From NCBI RefSeq assembly GCF_026342735.1, contig NZ_JAPEMM010000001.1:1860001-1924000 (forward strand): a stretch of 64,000 nt of DNA. Direction: 5' to 3'. Below, piece after piece: positions 55,001 through 64,000 of this stretch (within the stretch, counting starts at the first letter, position 1; each line of letters begins with the position of its first letter). The DNA is from Streptomyces sp. NBC_00193 (GTDB taxonomy: Bacteria; Actinomycetota; Actinomycetes; Streptomycetales; Streptomycetaceae). The position numbers and the translations under genes were made by a program. Under the pieces are notes generated by a model. That model was given only the letters and a program-made list of their open reading frames with translations. It had not been told where the DNA came from and did not search any database.

Positions 55001-55375
55001 CTACCCCTCGGCGATCACCACCGCGGAGGCGATGCCCGCGTCGTGGCTGAGCGAGATGTGCCAGGACTTCACGCCCAGCGCCAGCGCCCGCGCCTCGACC
55101 GTCCCCGACACCCGCAGCCGCGGCTGTCCGCTGGCCTCCACGTACACCTCGGCGTCGGTCCACAGCAGCCCGGCGGGCGCGCCGAGCGCCTTGGCGAGCG
55201 CCTCCTTGGCGGCGAACCGGGCGGCGAGCGAGGCGGTCCCGCGCCGCTCGCCGCCCGGCAGGGTCAGCTCCGCGTCGAGGAACAACCGCCCGGCCAGGCC
55301 CGGCGTGCGCTCCAGCGCGGCACCGAACCGCTCGATCTCGGCAACGTCGATCCCCACACCGATAATCACAACCAC
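55001..55375 (-). CDS. acpS: holo-[acyl-carrier-protein] synthase
   Basis: 124 residues. It transfers phosphopantetheine from CoA to acyl carrier protein. The N-terminal [20 protein letters not shown] and the metal/CoA motif [19 protein letters not shown] are intact, and the strand [19 protein letters not shown] ends the fold. GTG at 55375 is used; GTG at 55369 would remove two residues. Located directly downstream of glmS with a 13-base gap. Confidence 0.95.
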   Translation of the reverse strand: MVVIIGVGIDVAEIERFGAALERTPGLAGRLFLDAELTLPGGERRGTASLAARFAAKEALAKALGAPAGLLWTDAEVYVEASGQPRLRVSGTVEARALALGVKSWHISLSHDAGIASAVVIAEG

Positions 55376-55388
55376 AAACTCGCTTCGC

Positions 55389-57239
55389 TCACTCCACGGT
55401 CACGGACTTCGCGAGGTTACGCGGCTGGTCCACCTCGTTGCCGCGCGCCGTCGCCAGCTCGCACGCGAACACCTGCAGCGGCACGGTGGCCACGAGCGGC
55501 TGGAGCAGCGTCGGGGTGGCCGGGATGCGGATGAGGTGGTCGGCGTACGGGACCACCGCCTCGTCCCCCTCCTCGGCGATCACGATGGTCCGTGCCCCGC
55601 GCGCCCGGATCTCCTGGATGTTGGACACGATCTTGTCGTGCAGCACCGAGCGCCCGCGCGGCGACGGTACGACGACCACGACCGGCAGGTCCTTCTCGAT
55701 GAGCGCGATCGGCCCGTGCTTGAGCTCGCCCGCCGCGAAGCCCTCGGCGTGCATGTACGCGAGCTCCTTGAGCTTGAGCGCGCCCTCCAGCGCCACCGGG
55801 TAGCCGACGTGCCGCCCCAGGAACAGCACGGTGTTCTTGTCGGCGAGCGACCGCGCCAGCTCCCGTACCGGCTCCATGGTCTCCAGTACGGTGTCCACCG
55901 CCGCGGCGATGTCCGACAGCTCCCGGATCACGGACCGGATCTCGTCGCCCCACTTCGTGCCCCGGACCTGCCCGAGGTAGAGGGCGACCAGGTAGCAGGC
56001 CACGAGCTGCGTCAGGAACGCCTTCGTCGAGGCGACGGCCACCTCGGGTCCGGCGTGCGTGTACAGCACGGCGTCCGACTCGCGCGGGATCGTCGAGCCG
56101 TTCGTATTGCAGACGGCCAGCACCTTGGCGCCCTGCTCGCGGGCGTGCCGCAGCGCCATCAGGGTGTCCATCGTCTCGCCGGACTGCGAGATCGCGATCA
56201 CCAGCGTGCGCTGGTCCAGGATCGGGTCGCGGTAGCGGAACTCGCTGGCCAGCTCCGTCTCGCAGGGGATGCGCGTCCAGTGCTCGATGGCCAGCTTCGC
56301 GATCATGGCCGCGTGGTACGCCGTACCGCACGCCACGATCACGACCTTGTCGACCTCGCGCAGCACCGAGTCGGGGATGCGCACCTCGTCGAGGGTCAGC
56401 AGGCCGTTCGCGTCGATCCTGCCGAGGAGGGTGTCGGCGACGGCCTTGGGCTGCTCGGCGATCTCCTTGAGCATGAAGTAGTCGTAGCCCCCCTTCTCGG
56501 CCGCCGAGGCGTCCCAGTCCACGTGGTACGCCCGCACGTTCGCGGCCGAACCGTCGAAGTTGGTCACCGTGACGCCGTCGCGGCGCAGCTCCACGACCTG
56601 GTCCTGCCCCAGCTCGATCGCGGAGCGGGTGTGGGCGATGAAGGCGGCCACGTCGGAGGCGAGGAAGTTCTCGCCCTCTCCGACGCCCACCACGAGCGGC
56701 GAGTTGCGGCGCGCGCCGACCACCACGTCCGGCTGGTCGGCGTGCACGGCGACCAGCGTGAAGGCCCCGTCGAGCTGACGGCACACCTGCCGCATCGCCT
56801 CCGTGAGGTCCCCGCCGGCGCCCTCGAACCGCTCGGCCAGCAGGTGCGCCACGACCTCGGTGTCCGTCTCGGACTCCAGCCGGTGCCCGCGCTCGGCCAG
56901 CTCGGCCCGCAGCGCGGCGAAGTTCTCGATGATCCCGTTGTGCACGACGGCCACGCGCCCCGAATTGTCGAGGTGGGGGTGGGCGTTGACGTCGGTGGGC
57001 CCTCCATGGGTGGCCCACCGGGTGTGTCCGAGCCCCGTGGAACCGGTCGGCAGCGGGTGCCCGACCAGCTCCTTCTCCAGATTGACCAGCTTGCCGGCCT
57101 TCTTGACGGCGGCGAGTTCCCCGTCGGCGAGCACGGCGACACCCGCCGAGTCGTAGCCGCGGTATTCGAGCCGCTTGAGTCCGGCAATGACCACATCGAG
57201 CGCCGACTGCGCTCCCACGTAACCCACGATTCCGCACAT
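55389..57239 (-). CDS. glmS: glutamine--fructose-6-phosphate aminotransferase
   Basis: 616 residues. It makes glucosamine 6-phosphate, the entry to UDP-GlcNAc. The N-terminal nucleophile Cys2 follows the start Met ([20 protein letters not shown]), and the glutaminase domain has [20 protein letters not shown]. The two SIS domains carry [19 protein letters not shown] and [19 protein letters not shown], then [20 protein letters not shown]. It ends KSVTVE as expected. No glmS ribozyme-like structure is evident upstream. glmM is 4.7 kb away. Confidence 0.97.
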   Translation of the reverse strand: MCGIVGYVGAQSALDVVIAGLKRLEYRGYDSAGVAVLADGELAAVKKAGKLVNLEKELVGHPLPTGSTGLGHTRWATHGGPTDVNAHPHLDNSGRVAVVHNGIIENFAALRAELAERGHRLESETDTEVVAHLLAERFEGAGGDLTEAMRQVCRQLDGAFTLVAVHADQPDVVVGARRNSPLVVGVGEGENFLASDVAAFIAHTRSAIELGQDQVVELRRDGVTVTNFDGSAANVRAYHVDWDASAAEKGGYDYFMLKEIAEQPKAVADTLLGRIDANGLLTLDEVRIPDSVLREVDKVVIVACGTAYHAAMIAKLAIEHWTRIPCETELASEFRYRDPILDQRTLVIAISQSGETMDTLMALRHAREQGAKVLAVCNTNGSTIPRESDAVLYTHAGPEVAVASTKAFLTQLVACYLVALYLGQVRGTKWGDEIRSVIRELSDIAAAVDTVLETMEPVRELARSLADKNTVLFLGRHVGYPVALEGALKLKELAYMHAEGFAAGELKHGPIALIEKDLPVVVVVPSPRGRSVLHDKIVSNIQEIRARGARTIVIAEEGDEAVVPYADHLIRIPATPTLLQPLVATVPLQVFACELATARGNEVDQPRNLAKSVTVE

Positions 57240-57295
57240 AAGCCGCAGGGTACGCCGTAGTTGGCTCCGCGCCCGGTACCTGAACAAGACGAAAA

Positions 57296-57325
57296 CCCCG
57301 CCCCGGCGAATGTGCCGGGGCGGGG
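57296..57325 (-). terminator. terminator after the lipoprotein gene
   Basis: Perfect 12-bp stem (57296-57307 with 57314-57325) with loop GAATGT, followed on the minus strand by TTTTC. It ends the lipoprotein transcript before glmS. Confidence 0.85.
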
Positions 57326-57361
57326 TGGACGCACGCGTGGACGAGCACGCCGGACGGGTCG

Positions 57362-58135
57362 TCAGCCGAGCTTCTTGACCTGCGCCGCGACGATGGCCTT
57401 CGGCTGCTCGGCGTTGCCGGCCAGGCTGAGGGCCGAGAAAGTGACGAGGGAGTTCCCCTTGCGCACGACCACGAGCTCCGTCGTGGCCTTCTCCCCCAGC
57501 TCTTCGTCCTCCAGCTCGACGGAGTAGGCGAGCGCCTCGTCCCCCGCGGTCACGAGGGCGGCGGGGGCCACCTTGCTGATCTTGCCCGGCTCGCCGCCCA
57601 TGCGGACCCCGAACCCGCCCGCGCAGGCCGTGCCCGCGTTCTTGAGGGAGGCGAAGGCCTCCTCCGCACCCTTCCCCTCGTACGAGGACAGGGCGACGGC
57701 CGTGACGGTCGACCCGAGGGCATCGAGCCCCGCCTTCGCCTTCTCCGCCTCGCTCGCGTCCGGGTCCGCGGCCTTCGGCTTGGCCACACCCTTGATCCGT
57801 GCGGTTCCCGCGGCGGTGCCGACCGGGGCCATCGACTGCGCCTGGATCAGCGGGAGGCAGGCGGGCTTGTCGCTGGCGAGGTCCGCACCGGCCTTGACCT
57901 CCTCCTCGGTCGCCGGCTTGAGGACGTGGTCGGGCAGGTCGGCCTGGGCCACGAGCAGCGGGACGAGCTCGGCGGCCGTCTTGGCCTTGGAGCCCGTAGC
58001 CGCCGGGGCGGAGGCGGACGTCTTGGCGTCGGGCTTGGCGTCGGACTTCGCGGACCCCCCGCAAGCGGTCACGAGCAGCGCCAGGGACACGGCCGAGGCG
58101 GACAGGACGGTACGGCGGACGAATGCGGTGCGCAC
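57362..58135 (-). CDS. lipoprotein of unknown function
   Basis: 257 residues. The signal sequence RTAFVRRTVLSASAVSLALL runs into the lipobox LVTAC, and a Lys/Asp/Ser/Ala spacer follows. The mature domain of about 200 residues (ELVPLLVAQADLPDHVLKPA, then ACLPLIQAQSM and a beta-rich end with TTELVVVRKGNSLVTFSALS) resembles other actinobacterial surface lipoproteins with a PknH-sensor-like fold, but I would not assign that. GTG at 58135 follows GGGGGAACACC. It has its own terminator and stands divergent from coaA. Confidence 0.8.
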   Translation of the reverse strand: MRTAFVRRTVLSASAVSLALLVTACGGSAKSDAKPDAKTSASAPAATGSKAKTAAELVPLLVAQADLPDHVLKPATEEEVKAGADLASDKPACLPLIQAQSMAPVGTAAGTARIKGVAKPKAADPDASEAEKAKAGLDALGSTVTAVALSSYEGKGAEEAFASLKNAGTACAGGFGVRMGGEPGKISKVAPAALVTAGDEALAYSVELEDEELGEKATTELVVVRKGNSLVTFSALSLAGNAEQPKAIVAAQVKKLG

Positions 58136-58406
58136 GGTGGTGTTCCCCCACAGGAAAGGTCTACGGAAACGGCAGCGCGCCCGACCGCCCCGAATCGGGG
58201 GCGGCGTCACGAGCTGCGGTGATCCACACCGTACGGGGCCCCACCGACACCGTTCCGGAGTTGCCCGCACGCGCCGCGCATCGTGACCCTGCTGGTACCC
58301 CAGGGGCTCCCGATCGAGACCGTCCCCCGTACAACCCACCCACCCGGGGCCATAAGACCCCGCTCCACGTGACCGACCACACCACCCACGGCGGGCCGCG
58401 ACCCGT

Positions 58407-58412
58407 GACAAT
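58407..58412 (+). promoter_or_regulatory. -10 element for coaA, leaderless spacing
   Basis: GACAAT is followed by six bases and the GTG at 58419. The same GACAAT-GG string and spacing precede the methyltransferase gene at 44828. Confidence 0.45.
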
Positions 58413-58418
58413 GGCCGT

Positions 58419-59492
58419 GTGATCTCTTCGCCGCCACGAAGCACGCCGGACCGCGCAACGGAGCGCCCCGACGGATCGGAGCTCCCCACGCACCCCGAGC
58501 TCCCCACGCACGCCGCGCACCCCACGCGCCGCCGGGGCCACGAGGCCTCCCCCTACGTAGACCTCACCCGTGCCGAGTGGAGCGCCCTGCGCGAGCGCAC
58601 CCCGCTCCCGCTGACGGCCGACGAGGTCGAGCGGCTGCGCGGGCTGGGCGACGTCATCGACCTCGACGAGGTCCGCGACGTCTACCTGCCGCTCTCCCGC
58701 CTGCTGAACCTGTACGTCGGCGCCACCAGCAACCTGCGCGGCACGCTCAACACCTTCCTCGGCGACGCCGGCAACGGCCACGGCGCCCAGCAGGGCACGC
58801 CCTTCGTCATAGGGGTCGCCGGCTCGGTCGCCGTCGGCAAGTCCACCGTGGCCCGTCTCCTCCAGGCCCTGCTGGCCCGCTGGCCGGAGCACCCGCGCGT
58901 GGAGCTGGTCACCACCGACGGCTTCCTCTACCCGATGAAGGAGCTGGAGCGGCGCGGTCTGACCGCACGCAAGGGCTTCCCCGAGTCCTACGACCGCCGC
59001 GCGCTGACCCGCTTCGTCGCCGACATCAAGGCGGGCAAGGACGAGGTCACGGCCCCGGTCTACTCGCACCTGATCTACGACATCGTCCCCGACGAGCGGC
59101 TCGTCGTCCGGCGTCCCGACATCCTGATCGTCGAGGGGCTCAACGTCCTGCAGCCCGCCATGCCGGGCAAGGACGGCCGCACCCGCGTCGGCCTCGCCGA
59201 CTACTTCGACTTCAGCGTGTACGTGGACGCCCGCCCCGAGGACATCGAGCGCTGGTACCTCAACCGCTTCCGCAAGCTGCGCGAGACGGCGTTCCAGAAC
59301 CCCTTCTCCTACTTCCGGAAGTACACCCAGGTCTCGGAGGAGGAGGCCCTGGAGTACGCGCAGACGATGTGGCGGACCATCAACAAGCCCAACCTGCTGG
59401 AGAACGTGGCCCCGACCCGCGGCCGCGCCACCCTGGTCGTCCGCAAGGGCCCGGACCACAAGGTGCAGAAGCTGAGTCTGCGCAAGCTCTGA
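58419..59492 (+). CDS. coaA: type I pantothenate kinase
   Basis: 357 residues. It phosphorylates pantothenate, the first step of coenzyme A synthesis. The Walker A motif is in [20 protein letters not shown]. Substrate and feedback-site regions are [16 protein letters not shown] and [10 protein letters not shown], and the C-terminal [13 protein letters not shown] is typical. The family is normally 310-330 residues; here the first 45 residues are an extra Pro/Thr/His/Arg-rich tail ending near [11 protein letters not shown]. The GTG at 58419 is supported by the leaderless spacing. acpS, another user of CoA, lies 3 kb away. Confidence 0.94.
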   Translation: MISSPPRSTPDRATERPDGSELPTHPELPTHAAHPTRRRGHEASPYVDLTRAEWSALRERTPLPLTADEVERLRGLGDVIDLDEVRDVYLPLSRLLNLYVGATSNLRGTLNTFLGDAGNGHGAQQGTPFVIGVAGSVAVGKSTVARLLQALLARWPEHPRVELVTTDGFLYPMKELERRGLTARKGFPESYDRRALTRFVADIKAGKDEVTAPVYSHLIYDIVPDERLVVRRPDILIVEGLNVLQPAMPGKDGRTRVGLADYFDFSVYVDARPEDIERWYLNRFRKLRETAFQNPFSYFRKYTQVSEEEALEYAQTMWRTINKPNLLENVAPTRGRATLVVRKGPDHKVQKLSLRKL

Positions 59493-59525
59493 GCGCCGCG
59501 CGGCCGCCCCGGGCCCCACGGAAGC

Positions 59526-59531
59526 TAGGGT
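59526..59531 (+). promoter_or_regulatory. -10 element for the DUF389 gene, leaderless spacing
   Basis: TAGGGT followed by GCGGCC and the ATG at 59538. No Shine-Dalgarno sequence is present. Confidence 0.45.
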
Positions 59532-59537
59532 GCGGCC

Positions 59538-60488
59538 ATGCTGCATCTACGGATGATCATTCCGTCGGACCGGACGGACGCCGTGGTCCGGATCGTCGAG
59601 GGGACGGTCGGCACCACCCATCTGGCCGTGCTGCCCGGCGCCGCCCGCATCCCGGAGGGCGACATCGTGCTGTGCGACGTCGCCCGCGAGGCGGGTGACC
59701 AGCTCCTGCAAGAGCTCCGGGAGCTCGGCATCGACAAGGACGGGTCGATCGCGGTCGAGAACATCGACCTCTCCCTCTCGGACCGTGCCGACCGGGCCGA
59801 GGAGGAGGCTCCGGGCGAGGCGGCCGACGCCGTCCTGTGGGAACAGCTGAGCGAGGCGACCCACGAGGAGTCCACCCTCACCATCACCTACAGCGCCTTC
59901 ATGATCATCGCAACGATGATCGCGGCCTGCGGCGTGGTCCTCGACAATGCCATCCTCATCGTGGGCGCGATGGCGGTCGGCCCGGAGTTCGGCCCGCTCG
60001 CCGGCGTCTGCACCGCCGTGGTGCAGCGCGCCCCCAAGCTGGCCGCCCGCTCGCTGGTCGCCCTGCTGGTGGGCTTCGCCGCCGCGATGGTCGCGACCAC
60101 CGTCTTCACCCTGGTCATGGACGCGCTCGGGCTCTTCCACCACGGCATGCTCGACAAGCCCCGCCCCAACACCAGCTTCATCTGGCAGCCGGACCTGTTC
60201 TCCTTCGTCGTGGCGCTGCTCGCCGGCGTGGCCGGGGTGCTCTCCCTGACCTCGGCGAAGTCCGGCGCACTGGTCGGCGTCGCGATCTCGGTGACCACGG
60301 TCCCGGCGGCCGCCAACGCGGCCGTGGCGCTCGGCTACGGCGAGTTCGGCCAGATGTGGGGCTCGATGGAACAGCTGCTCCTGAACCTCTTCGGGATCAT
60401 GCTGGCCGGGGTCCTGACCCTGCTCGGCCAGAAGCTCCTGTGGCGCACCCAGCGGGGCCACTGGCGGCGCGCGGCGCCCAAGGCCTGA
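59538..60488 (+). CDS. DUF389 membrane protein
   Basis: 316 residues. The first 110 residues are cytosolic and start MLHLRMIIPSDRTDAVVRIV, as in other DUF389 proteins. About six membrane segments follow (FMIIATMIAACGVVLDNAIL, LIVGAMAVGPEFGPLAGVCT, SLVALLVGFAAAMVATTVF, LFSFVVALLAGVAGVLSL, VGVAISVTTVPAAANAAVAL, LNLFGIMLAGVLTLLGQKLL). The Pro-Glu-Phe-Gly-Pro turn in the second segment is a conserved signature. Function of the family is unknown. It ends at a palindromic terminator shared with glmM. Confidence 0.88.
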   Translation: MLHLRMIIPSDRTDAVVRIVEGTVGTTHLAVLPGAARIPEGDIVLCDVAREAGDQLLQELRELGIDKDGSIAVENIDLSLSDRADRAEEEAPGEAADAVLWEQLSEATHEESTLTITYSAFMIIATMIAACGVVLDNAILIVGAMAVGPEFGPLAGVCTAVVQRAPKLAARSLVALLVGFAAAMVATTVFTLVMDALGLFHHGMLDKPRPNTSFIWQPDLFSFVVALLAGVAGVLSLTSAKSGALVGVAISVTTVPAAANAAVALGYGEFGQMWGSMEQLLLNLFGIMLAGVLTLLGQKLLWRTQRGHWRRAAPKA

Positions 60489-60511
60489 GCCCCGCACCCC
60501 GGCATGACGAC

Positions 60512-60545
60512 GGCCCCGCGCTACGAAGCTTCGTAGCGCGGGGCC
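60512..60545. terminator. bidirectional terminator, 34-base perfect palindrome
   Basis: The whole element is its own reverse complement, with HindIII-like AAGCTT at its centre. It lies between the converging DUF389 and glmM stops (60488 and 60570). Confidence 0.8.
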
Positions 60546-60569
60546 GCTGTCATGACCGTCGGGCGGGCT

Positions 60570-61928
60570 CTAGCCGAGCGCCGACTTCACCACGTCCGCG
60601 AGGCGCCCCGCGACCGAGCGGGCCTGCTCGATGTCGGCGGCCTCCACCATCACGCGCACGAGGGGCTCGGTGCCCGAGGAACGCAGCAGCACGCGCCCGG
60701 TCGTGCCGAGCTCCCGCTCCGCCTCGGCGACGGCCGCGGCCAGCTCGCCGGAGGTGGTGACCCGCGACTTGTCCACGTCGGGGACGTTGACCAGCACCTG
60801 CGGCAGCCGCGTCATGACCCCGGTCAGCTCGGCCATGGACTTGCCGGTGGCCGCGATCCGGGCCGCCAGCATCAGGCCGGTCAGGGTGCCGTCGCCGGTG
60901 GTGGCGTGGTCGAGGATGATCACGTGGCCGGACTGCTCGCCGCCCAGCGCGTACCCGTGCTCCTTCATCGACTCCAGGACGTACCGGTCGCCGACGCCGG
61001 TCTGCACGACGCTGATGCCCTCGGACTCCATGGCCAGCTTGAAGCCCAGGTTCGACATCACGGTGGCGACGACGGTGTCCTCGCGCAGGTGCCCGGCCTC
61101 GCGCATCGCCAGCGCGAGCACCGCGAGGATCTGGTCCCCGTCGACCTCCTCGCCGTTCGCGTCCACGGCGAGGCAGCGGTCGGCGTCCCCGTCGTGCGCG
61201 ATGCCGAGGTCGGCACCGTGCTCGACGACGGCCTGCTTCAGCAGACCGAGGTGGGTGGAGCCGCAACCGTCGTTGATGTTCAGGCCGTCGGGCTCGGCAC
61301 CGATGGTGACGATCTCCGCGCCGGCCCGGGTGAACGCCTCGGGCGAGACGTAGGCGGCCGCGCCGTGCGCCTCGTCCAGGACGACCTTGAGGCCGTCGAG
61401 GCGGTTGGGCAGCACACCCATGAGGTGGGCGACGTACTTGTCGAAGCCCTCGGTGTAGTCGGAGACGCGGCCGACGCCGCCGCCCGTCGGACGGTCCCAC
61501 GGAGCGCCCGTGCGGTGGTCCTCGTAGACCGTCTCGATCCGGTCCTCCAGCTCGTCGGCGAGCTTGTGGCCGCCGCGCGCGAAGAACTTGATGCCGTTGT
61601 CGGGCATGGCGTTGTGGCTGGCCGAGAGCATGACACCGAGGTCGGCGCCCAGCGCACCGGTGAGATACGCCACCGCCGGGGTGGGCAGCACACCGACGCG
61701 CAGGACGTCCACGCCCGCGCTCGCGAGGCCGGCGACGACTGCGGCCTCCAGGAACTCGCCCGAGGCCCGGGGGTCCCGGCCGACCACCGCGGTGGCCCGA
61801 TGACCAGCGAAGGTGCCCGCCTCGGCCAGTACGTGCGCGGCCGCCACGGAGAGGCCGAGCGCGAGCTCGGCCGTCAGATCCGCGTTGGCGACGCCTCGTA
61901 CACCGTCCGTCCCGAAGAGTCGTCCCAC
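60570..61928 (-). CDS. glmM: phosphoglucosamine mutase
   Basis: 452 residues. It converts glucosamine 6-phosphate to glucosamine 1-phosphate after GlmS. The start [20 protein letters not shown], the phosphoserine loop [19 protein letters not shown], the metal-binding [14 protein letters not shown] and the sugar loop GGEQSGHVI are present, and the C-terminal [13 protein letters not shown] binds phosphate. GTG at 61928 follows GGGAGGAC. It is downstream of rpsI on the same strand, separated by a strong terminator. Confidence 0.97.
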   Translation of the reverse strand: MGRLFGTDGVRGVANADLTAELALGLSVAAAHVLAEAGTFAGHRATAVVGRDPRASGEFLEAAVVAGLASAGVDVLRVGVLPTPAVAYLTGALGADLGVMLSASHNAMPDNGIKFFARGGHKLADELEDRIETVYEDHRTGAPWDRPTGGGVGRVSDYTEGFDKYVAHLMGVLPNRLDGLKVVLDEAHGAAAYVSPEAFTRAGAEIVTIGAEPDGLNINDGCGSTHLGLLKQAVVEHGADLGIAHDGDADRCLAVDANGEEVDGDQILAVLALAMREAGHLREDTVVATVMSNLGFKLAMESEGISVVQTGVGDRYVLESMKEHGYALGGEQSGHVIILDHATTGDGTLTGLMLAARIAATGKSMAELTGVMTRLPQVLVNVPDVDKSRVTTSGELAAAVAEAERELGTTGRVLLRSSGTEPLVRVMVEAADIEQARSVAGRLADVVKSALG

Positions 61929-62001
61929 TGTTGTCCTCCCGAGTTCACACTTCGCTATGAGCAGTTGTGCCAATTATTTGCCGCTTTTGGCGGTAAACGA
62001 A

Positions 62002-62036
62002 CCGCCCCGGCAGCACACAGAGTGCTGCCGGGGCGG
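62002..62036 (-). terminator. terminator of the rplM-rpsI operon
   Basis: Perfect 15-bp stem (62002-62016 with 62022-62036), loop ACAGA, starting 25 bases beyond the rpsI stop on the minus strand. It separates ribosomal genes from glmM. Confidence 0.85.
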
Positions 62037-62060
62037 AATCGTGCTGAACAGCAGGCGAGA

Positions 62061-62579
62061 TTAACGCTTGCTGTACTGCGGAGCCTTACGGGCCTTCTTG
62101 AGACCGGCCTTCTTGCGCTCGACCGCACGGTCGTCGCGGGAGAGGAAGCCGGCCTTCTTCAGCGCCGGGCGGTTGTTGTCCACGTCCGCCTCGTTCAGCG
62201 CACGGGCCACACCGAGGCGCAGGGCGCCGGCCTGACCGGAAACGCCGCCACCCGAGATGCGGGCGATGACGTCGTAGCGGTTGTCCAGCTCAAGGAGCTT
62301 GAACGGCTCGTTGACTTCCTGCTGGTGCACCTTGTTGGGGAAGTAGTCCTCAAGGGTGCGACCGTTGATCTTCCACTTGCCGGTGCCCGGAACGATCCGG
62401 ACGCGGGCGATGGCGTTCTTGCGACGGCCCAGGCCGGCGGCCGGCTGGGGGTCACCGAAGCGGCCGGCAAGGGACTCGGACGTGTAGTCACCCTCGACTA
62501 CGTCCGCAGTCTCGGTGGTGTATTCCTCGACGTTGCCCTCGAACTCTTCGACGACAGTCTCGGCGGTGGTCTCGGCCAC
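62061..62579 (-). CDS. rpsI: 30S ribosomal protein S9
   Basis: 172 residues. The S9 core begins near [20 protein letters not shown] and has [39 protein letters not shown] and the terminal [12 protein letters not shown] that reaches the P-site tRNA. An acidic N-terminal extension of some 45 residues (Glu/Thr/Val-rich) is typical of actinobacteria. GTG start with GAGGAG upstream. Second gene of the rplM-rpsI operon. Confidence 0.97.
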   Translation of the reverse strand: MAETTAETVVEEFEGNVEEYTTETADVVEGDYTSESLAGRFGDPQPAAGLGRRKNAIARVRIVPGTGKWKINGRTLEDYFPNKVHQQEVNEPFKLLELDNRYDVIARISGGGVSGQAGALRLGVARALNEADVDNNRPALKKAGFLSRDDRAVERKKAGLKKARKAPQYSKR

Positions 62580-62625
62580 GATGCTCCTCAGAAGTTTCTT
62601 GTCTTAGGGGGTGTGGTGGCCGGAA

Positions 62626-63069
62626 CTACTGCGCGACCTGGGTGATCTCGAACGGCACCGGCTGCTGAGCAGCGTGGGGGTGCACATCGCCCGAGTAGAC
62701 CTTCAGCTTCGAGAGCATCTGACGGCCCAGGGTGTTCTTGGGGATCATGCCCTTGATGGCCTTCTCGACGGCCTTCTCCGGGTTGTTCGCCAGGAGGTCG
62801 TCGTAGCGGACCGAACGCAGACCACCCGGGAAGCCGGAGTGGCGGTACGCCATCTTCTGGGTCGCCTTGTTGCCGGACAGGTGAACCTTGTCGGCGTTGA
62901 TGATGATGACGAAGTCGCCCATGTCCATGTGGGGGGCGTAAGTCGGCTTGTGCTTACCCCGCAGGAGGGTAGCGGCCTGGGTCGCCAGACGGCCGAGGAC
63001 AACATCCTGGGCGTCGATGACGTGCCACTGGCGCGAGATGTCGCCGGGCTTGGGGCTGAACGTACGCAC
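62626..63069 (-). CDS. rplM: 50S ribosomal protein L13
   Basis: 147 residues. Typical L13: [20 protein letters not shown], the conserved [20 protein letters not shown], and [20 protein letters not shown], ending with [21 protein letters not shown] at 63069. First gene of the rplM-rpsI operon; the promoter must lie in the 234-base gap at 63070-63303, which has an AT-rich stretch around 63225-63275. Confidence 0.97.
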   Translation of the reverse strand: MRTFSPKPGDISRQWHVIDAQDVVLGRLATQAATLLRGKHKPTYAPHMDMGDFVIIINADKVHLSGNKATQKMAYRHSGFPGGLRSVRYDDLLANNPEKAVEKAIKGMIPKNTLGRQMLSKLKVYSGDVHPHAAQQPVPFEITQVAQ

Positions 63070-63303
63070 GCGTATGCCTTCGCTTCTTCAGTGGTGGGTC
63101 ATCCCCGGGGGGTGAGCCCGAGGGACGGGTCCTGACATGGGTCACCACGGACGATCACGACAGCCCTGGTTCACATCGGAGACGCAACCCGTGTGTACCG
63201 CTGGTCATCGGCCCGGTGGACCGGCGTAAGGCAAATTCACGTGAGAATGAGCAAGCCAATACGCATAACGAACCAGCAGGGTACCCCTGAAGACCTGGAA
63301 GGG

Positions 63304-64000
63304 TCAAAACGCGGTCCGCGATCCCGTCTCGACGGGGGTTGCGGCGCACTCCGGTTCGGTCCTGGGTGGGGACCCCGTAGTTGTTACGAGTTCCAGAGTA
63401 ACCCGGATCGGACGCAGTGCTCGACGCGCCAGCAGTCCGGCGAGCGCGCACAGGGTCACCATGTCCCGGAATGCCCGCCTCTTGGCCTCGAACTCCGAGG
63501 GCCACGGAAGGCCCGCGGTCTGCGGCACCAGCGCCAGCCAGAACCAGGGCGAGCGCGGCATCGAGCCCGCCCGCACCCCCGATGCCAGCAGCAGCGGGAG
63601 CACCACGATCAGGTAGTGGTCGAAGGAGGGCCGCGACACCAGGAACGCGGCGAGCATCACCATGCAGGCCGTCTCCACCAACCGCAGCTCACCCGCGTCG
63701 CCGTCCGTCTCGACCGGCCGCCGCCAGCGCCGCCAGGTCGCCCACAGCCCGCACCCGGCCCCCGCGAAGGCCAGCGCCACCGCCAGCGGAGCGGGCACCC
63801 CCAGCCGGGGCAGCGCCGCGATCGGCGAGGCGTCCCAGGGCAGCGCGTAGGAATCCTGGCCCTGCAGCAGGAACGGCAGGGTCTTGGTGAAGAACAGCAT
63901 CGGGTGCGGCATCATCAGCGCCCCCGCCAGCGAGAGCCCCACCGGCACCCCCACCGCCAGGGCCAGCCCCCGCCACTGCCGCGCCAGGAGGAAGAGCAGC
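63304..64000 (-). CDS. polytopic membrane protein, GT87/DUF2029-like mannosyltransferase, C-terminal part
   Basis: Only the last 230 or so residues are in the window; the gene continues beyond 64000. Several membrane segments are visible (GVPVGLSLAGALMMP, LAVALAFAGAGCGLWATW, TACMVMLAAFLVSRP, HYLIVVLPLLLASGV, FWLALVPQTAGLPWP), with the loop FTKTLPFLLQGQDSYALPWD between the first two. This pattern is found in glycosyltransferase family 87 proteins that use polyprenyl phosphomannose. The call rests on general resemblance and is moderate. Its 3' end faces away from the rplM promoter region. Confidence 0.65.
   Translation of the reverse strand, partial: LLFLLARQWRGLALAVGVPVGLSLAGALMMPHPMLFFTKTLPFLLQGQDSYALPWDASPIAALPRLGVPAPLAVALAFAGAGCGLWATWRRWRRPVETDGDAGELRLVETACMVMLAAFLVSRPSFDHYLIVVLPLLLASGVRAGSMPRSPWFWLALVPQTAGLPWPSEFEAKRRAFRDMVTLCALAGLLARRALRPIRVTLELVTTTGSPPRTEPECAATPVETGSRTAF

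Noticed and set aside
55389..57360. glmS ribozyme or riboswitch upstream of glmS
   Set aside because: The 120 bases before glmS contain a terminator hairpin of the preceding gene but no recognisable ribozyme core, which is also expected mainly in Firmicutes.

Overview
The window is high-GC actinobacterial chromosome and almost certainly Streptomyces: it carries near-canonical BldM, WhiD and ShbA, GTG starts are common, and DNA is read from both strands with third-position GC bias. No rRNA, tRNA, CRISPR array, insertion sequence or phage gene was seen. Both ends are cut inside genes (guaA on the left, a membrane glycosyltransferase-like gene on the right).

Layout. 1-8.4 kb: guaA start; a chorismate mutase behind a leader-peptide/terminator attenuator candidate; a sortase-type surface protein; a cholesterol-oxidase-like GMC flavoenzyme with an aldehyde dehydrogenase. 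6.7-14.4 kb: three tandem membrane Ser/Thr kinase genes, the middle one a pseudokinase. 14.5-18.6 kb: glpD, a nucleotide-sugar dehydrogenase relative that has lost its catalytic residues, and a small membrane protein. 18.8-26.1 kb: an accessory island of five same-strand genes, made of a duplicated unit (soluble helical protein plus membrane-anchored M16 metallopeptidase) with a third, catalytically dead M16 copy; this is the best candidate for an undescribed system. 26.2-31.5 kb: guaB3, guaB, the sigma factor ShbA, bldM and divergent whiD. 31.7-34.9 kb: LysR regulator, MOSC protein, SDR, and an ABM/SnoaL fusion. 35-37.3 kb: groES-groEL1 with two CIRCE operators. 37.3-38.0 kb: a repeat-rich gene-free stretch. 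38-46.7 kb: two-component system, LCP protein, FtsW/RodA protein, two lipoprotein polysaccharide deacetylases (a cell-envelope block), a methyltransferase and a membrane protein. 46.7-57.2 kb: the t6A and wall-precursor block (tsaD, rimI, tsaB, tsaE, hydrolase, alr, nnrD, acpS, glmS). 57.3-64 kb: lipoprotein, coaA, DUF389 protein, glmM, rpsI and rplM.

The backbone order (choD-like, guaB3, guaB, ECF sigma, whiB-type, groEL1, groES, tsaD, rimI, tsaB, tsaE, alr, nnrD, glmS, glmM, rpsI, rplM) matches, from memory, the Mycobacterium tuberculosis Rv3409c-Rv3443c order. It is therefore an old actinobacterial core into which Streptomyces-specific blocks (kinases, M16 island, envelope block) have been inserted.

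A recurring feature is the spacing of a -10-like hexamer exactly six bases before the start codon (leader peptide at 496, genes at 18814, 23497, 32583-minus, 32664, 33351, 44828, 49415-minus, 58419, 59538). This predicts many leaderless mRNAs. All functions are read from sequence and from family knowledge recalled without database searches.
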